The translations under genes and the position numbers were made by a program. A stretch of DNA of 57,716 bases from Hugenholtzia roseola DSM 9546 (GTDB lineage Bacteria > Bacteroidota > Bacteroidia > Cytophagales > Bernardetiaceae). Shown one piece after another: positions 57,642-57,716 of this stretch. The notes under the pieces were generated by a model. The model had not been told where the DNA came from. It was given only the letters and a program-made list of their open reading frames with translations, and did not search any database. The stretch covers positions 16,624-74,339 of the forward strand of contig NZ_KE383888.1 in assembly GCF_000422585.1 (NCBI RefSeq), written 5' to 3'. Within the stretch, counting starts at the first letter, position 1. Each line of letters opens with the position of its first letter.

Positions 57642-57716
57642 TATATTTGCTTTCTATGAATACAGAACAGATATTGGCTAAATTGCGACAAATTCGCAAA
57701 GAAAAAGGCGTAAGCC
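57642..57716 (+). CDS. XRE-family regulator, 5' fragment, with -7 box
   Basis: The frame from ATG at 57656 (MNTEQILAKLRQIRKEKGVS) is the start of an XRE-type helix-turn-helix protein and runs off the window end. The -7 box TATATTTG at 57642-57649 is only six bases before the ATG, which implies a nearly leaderless transcript. Only 20 codons are visible, so nothing further can be said of the output. Confidence 0.6.

Overview
The window comes from a low-to-moderate GC member of the Bacteroidota, most likely a Cytophagales-type bacterium. The evidence is the recurring Bacteroidota promoter (TTG, about 19-20 bases, then TAnnTTTG), scarce Shine-Dalgarno sequences, and gene families typical of the phylum (DUF2480, DUF4340, DUF1573, SiaB/SiaC-type regulators, and a helix-turn-helix tail known from its PAS/TPR regulators). 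Genus is not assignable from sequence alone.

Layout: (1) 1-2.6 kb: a Uma2-type nuclease-fold protein, then infC-rpmI-rplT on the minus strand. infC starts with ATC, and a terminator plus a new promoter separate it from rpmI-rplT. (2) 2.4-10 kb: a minus-strand run of small secreted or lipid-anchored proteins of unknown function, a lone bacterial-type poly(ADP-ribose) glycohydrolase, and three copies of a short leader motif. (3) 10-20 kb: XRE regulator, hslU, hemB, an AAA/PD-(D/E)XK protein, PLP enzyme, lipid kinase, DUF1573 protein, a PAS-HTH regulator and a dispersed intergenic repeat. (4) 20-34.5 kb: KtrB-type potassium transporter, then cheR, cheB without receiver, a membrane GAF protein, a 1154-residue sensor with a PP2C phosphatase end, a SiaB-like kinase, a SiaC-like phosphoprotein, and an ABCG-type transporter with extra N-terminal domains. 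This is the most interesting chromosomal locus. It looks like a phosphorylation-driven partner switch of the SiaABC kind, attached to chemotaxis-type methylation enzymes and lacking the SiaD diguanylate cyclase. (5) 34.5-44 kb: mutY, a second PP2C phosphatase with TPRs, a nucleoside transporter, a metal-chelate binding protein, uppS and bamA. (6) 44-53 kb: tRNA-Tyr, tRNA-Gly, tRNA-Thr and tuf as one unit, then hom, a thioesterase operon, a thioredoxin/beta-barrel fusion, a CapA protein and a shortened DUF2147 gene. (7) 53.3-57.7 kb: an AT-rich accessory module of small, overlapping minus-strand genes (SNase-like nuclease, small membrane proteins, SSB), an HTH protein, a nested inverted-repeat element, and an IS110-family transposase. 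Next to the transposase is a roughly 210-nt structured noncoding segment with two large loops, a candidate bridge RNA lying 3' of the transposase. The window ends inside an XRE regulator gene.

How the genes work together: the signalling block at 22.3-29.4 kb is read as sensors (two paralogous GAF domains) controlling a phosphatase that opposes the SiaB-like kinase on the SiaC-like protein. A second phosphatase at 35.8 kb could act on the same or a parallel switch. The accessory tail resembles part of a plasmid, phage or integrative element.
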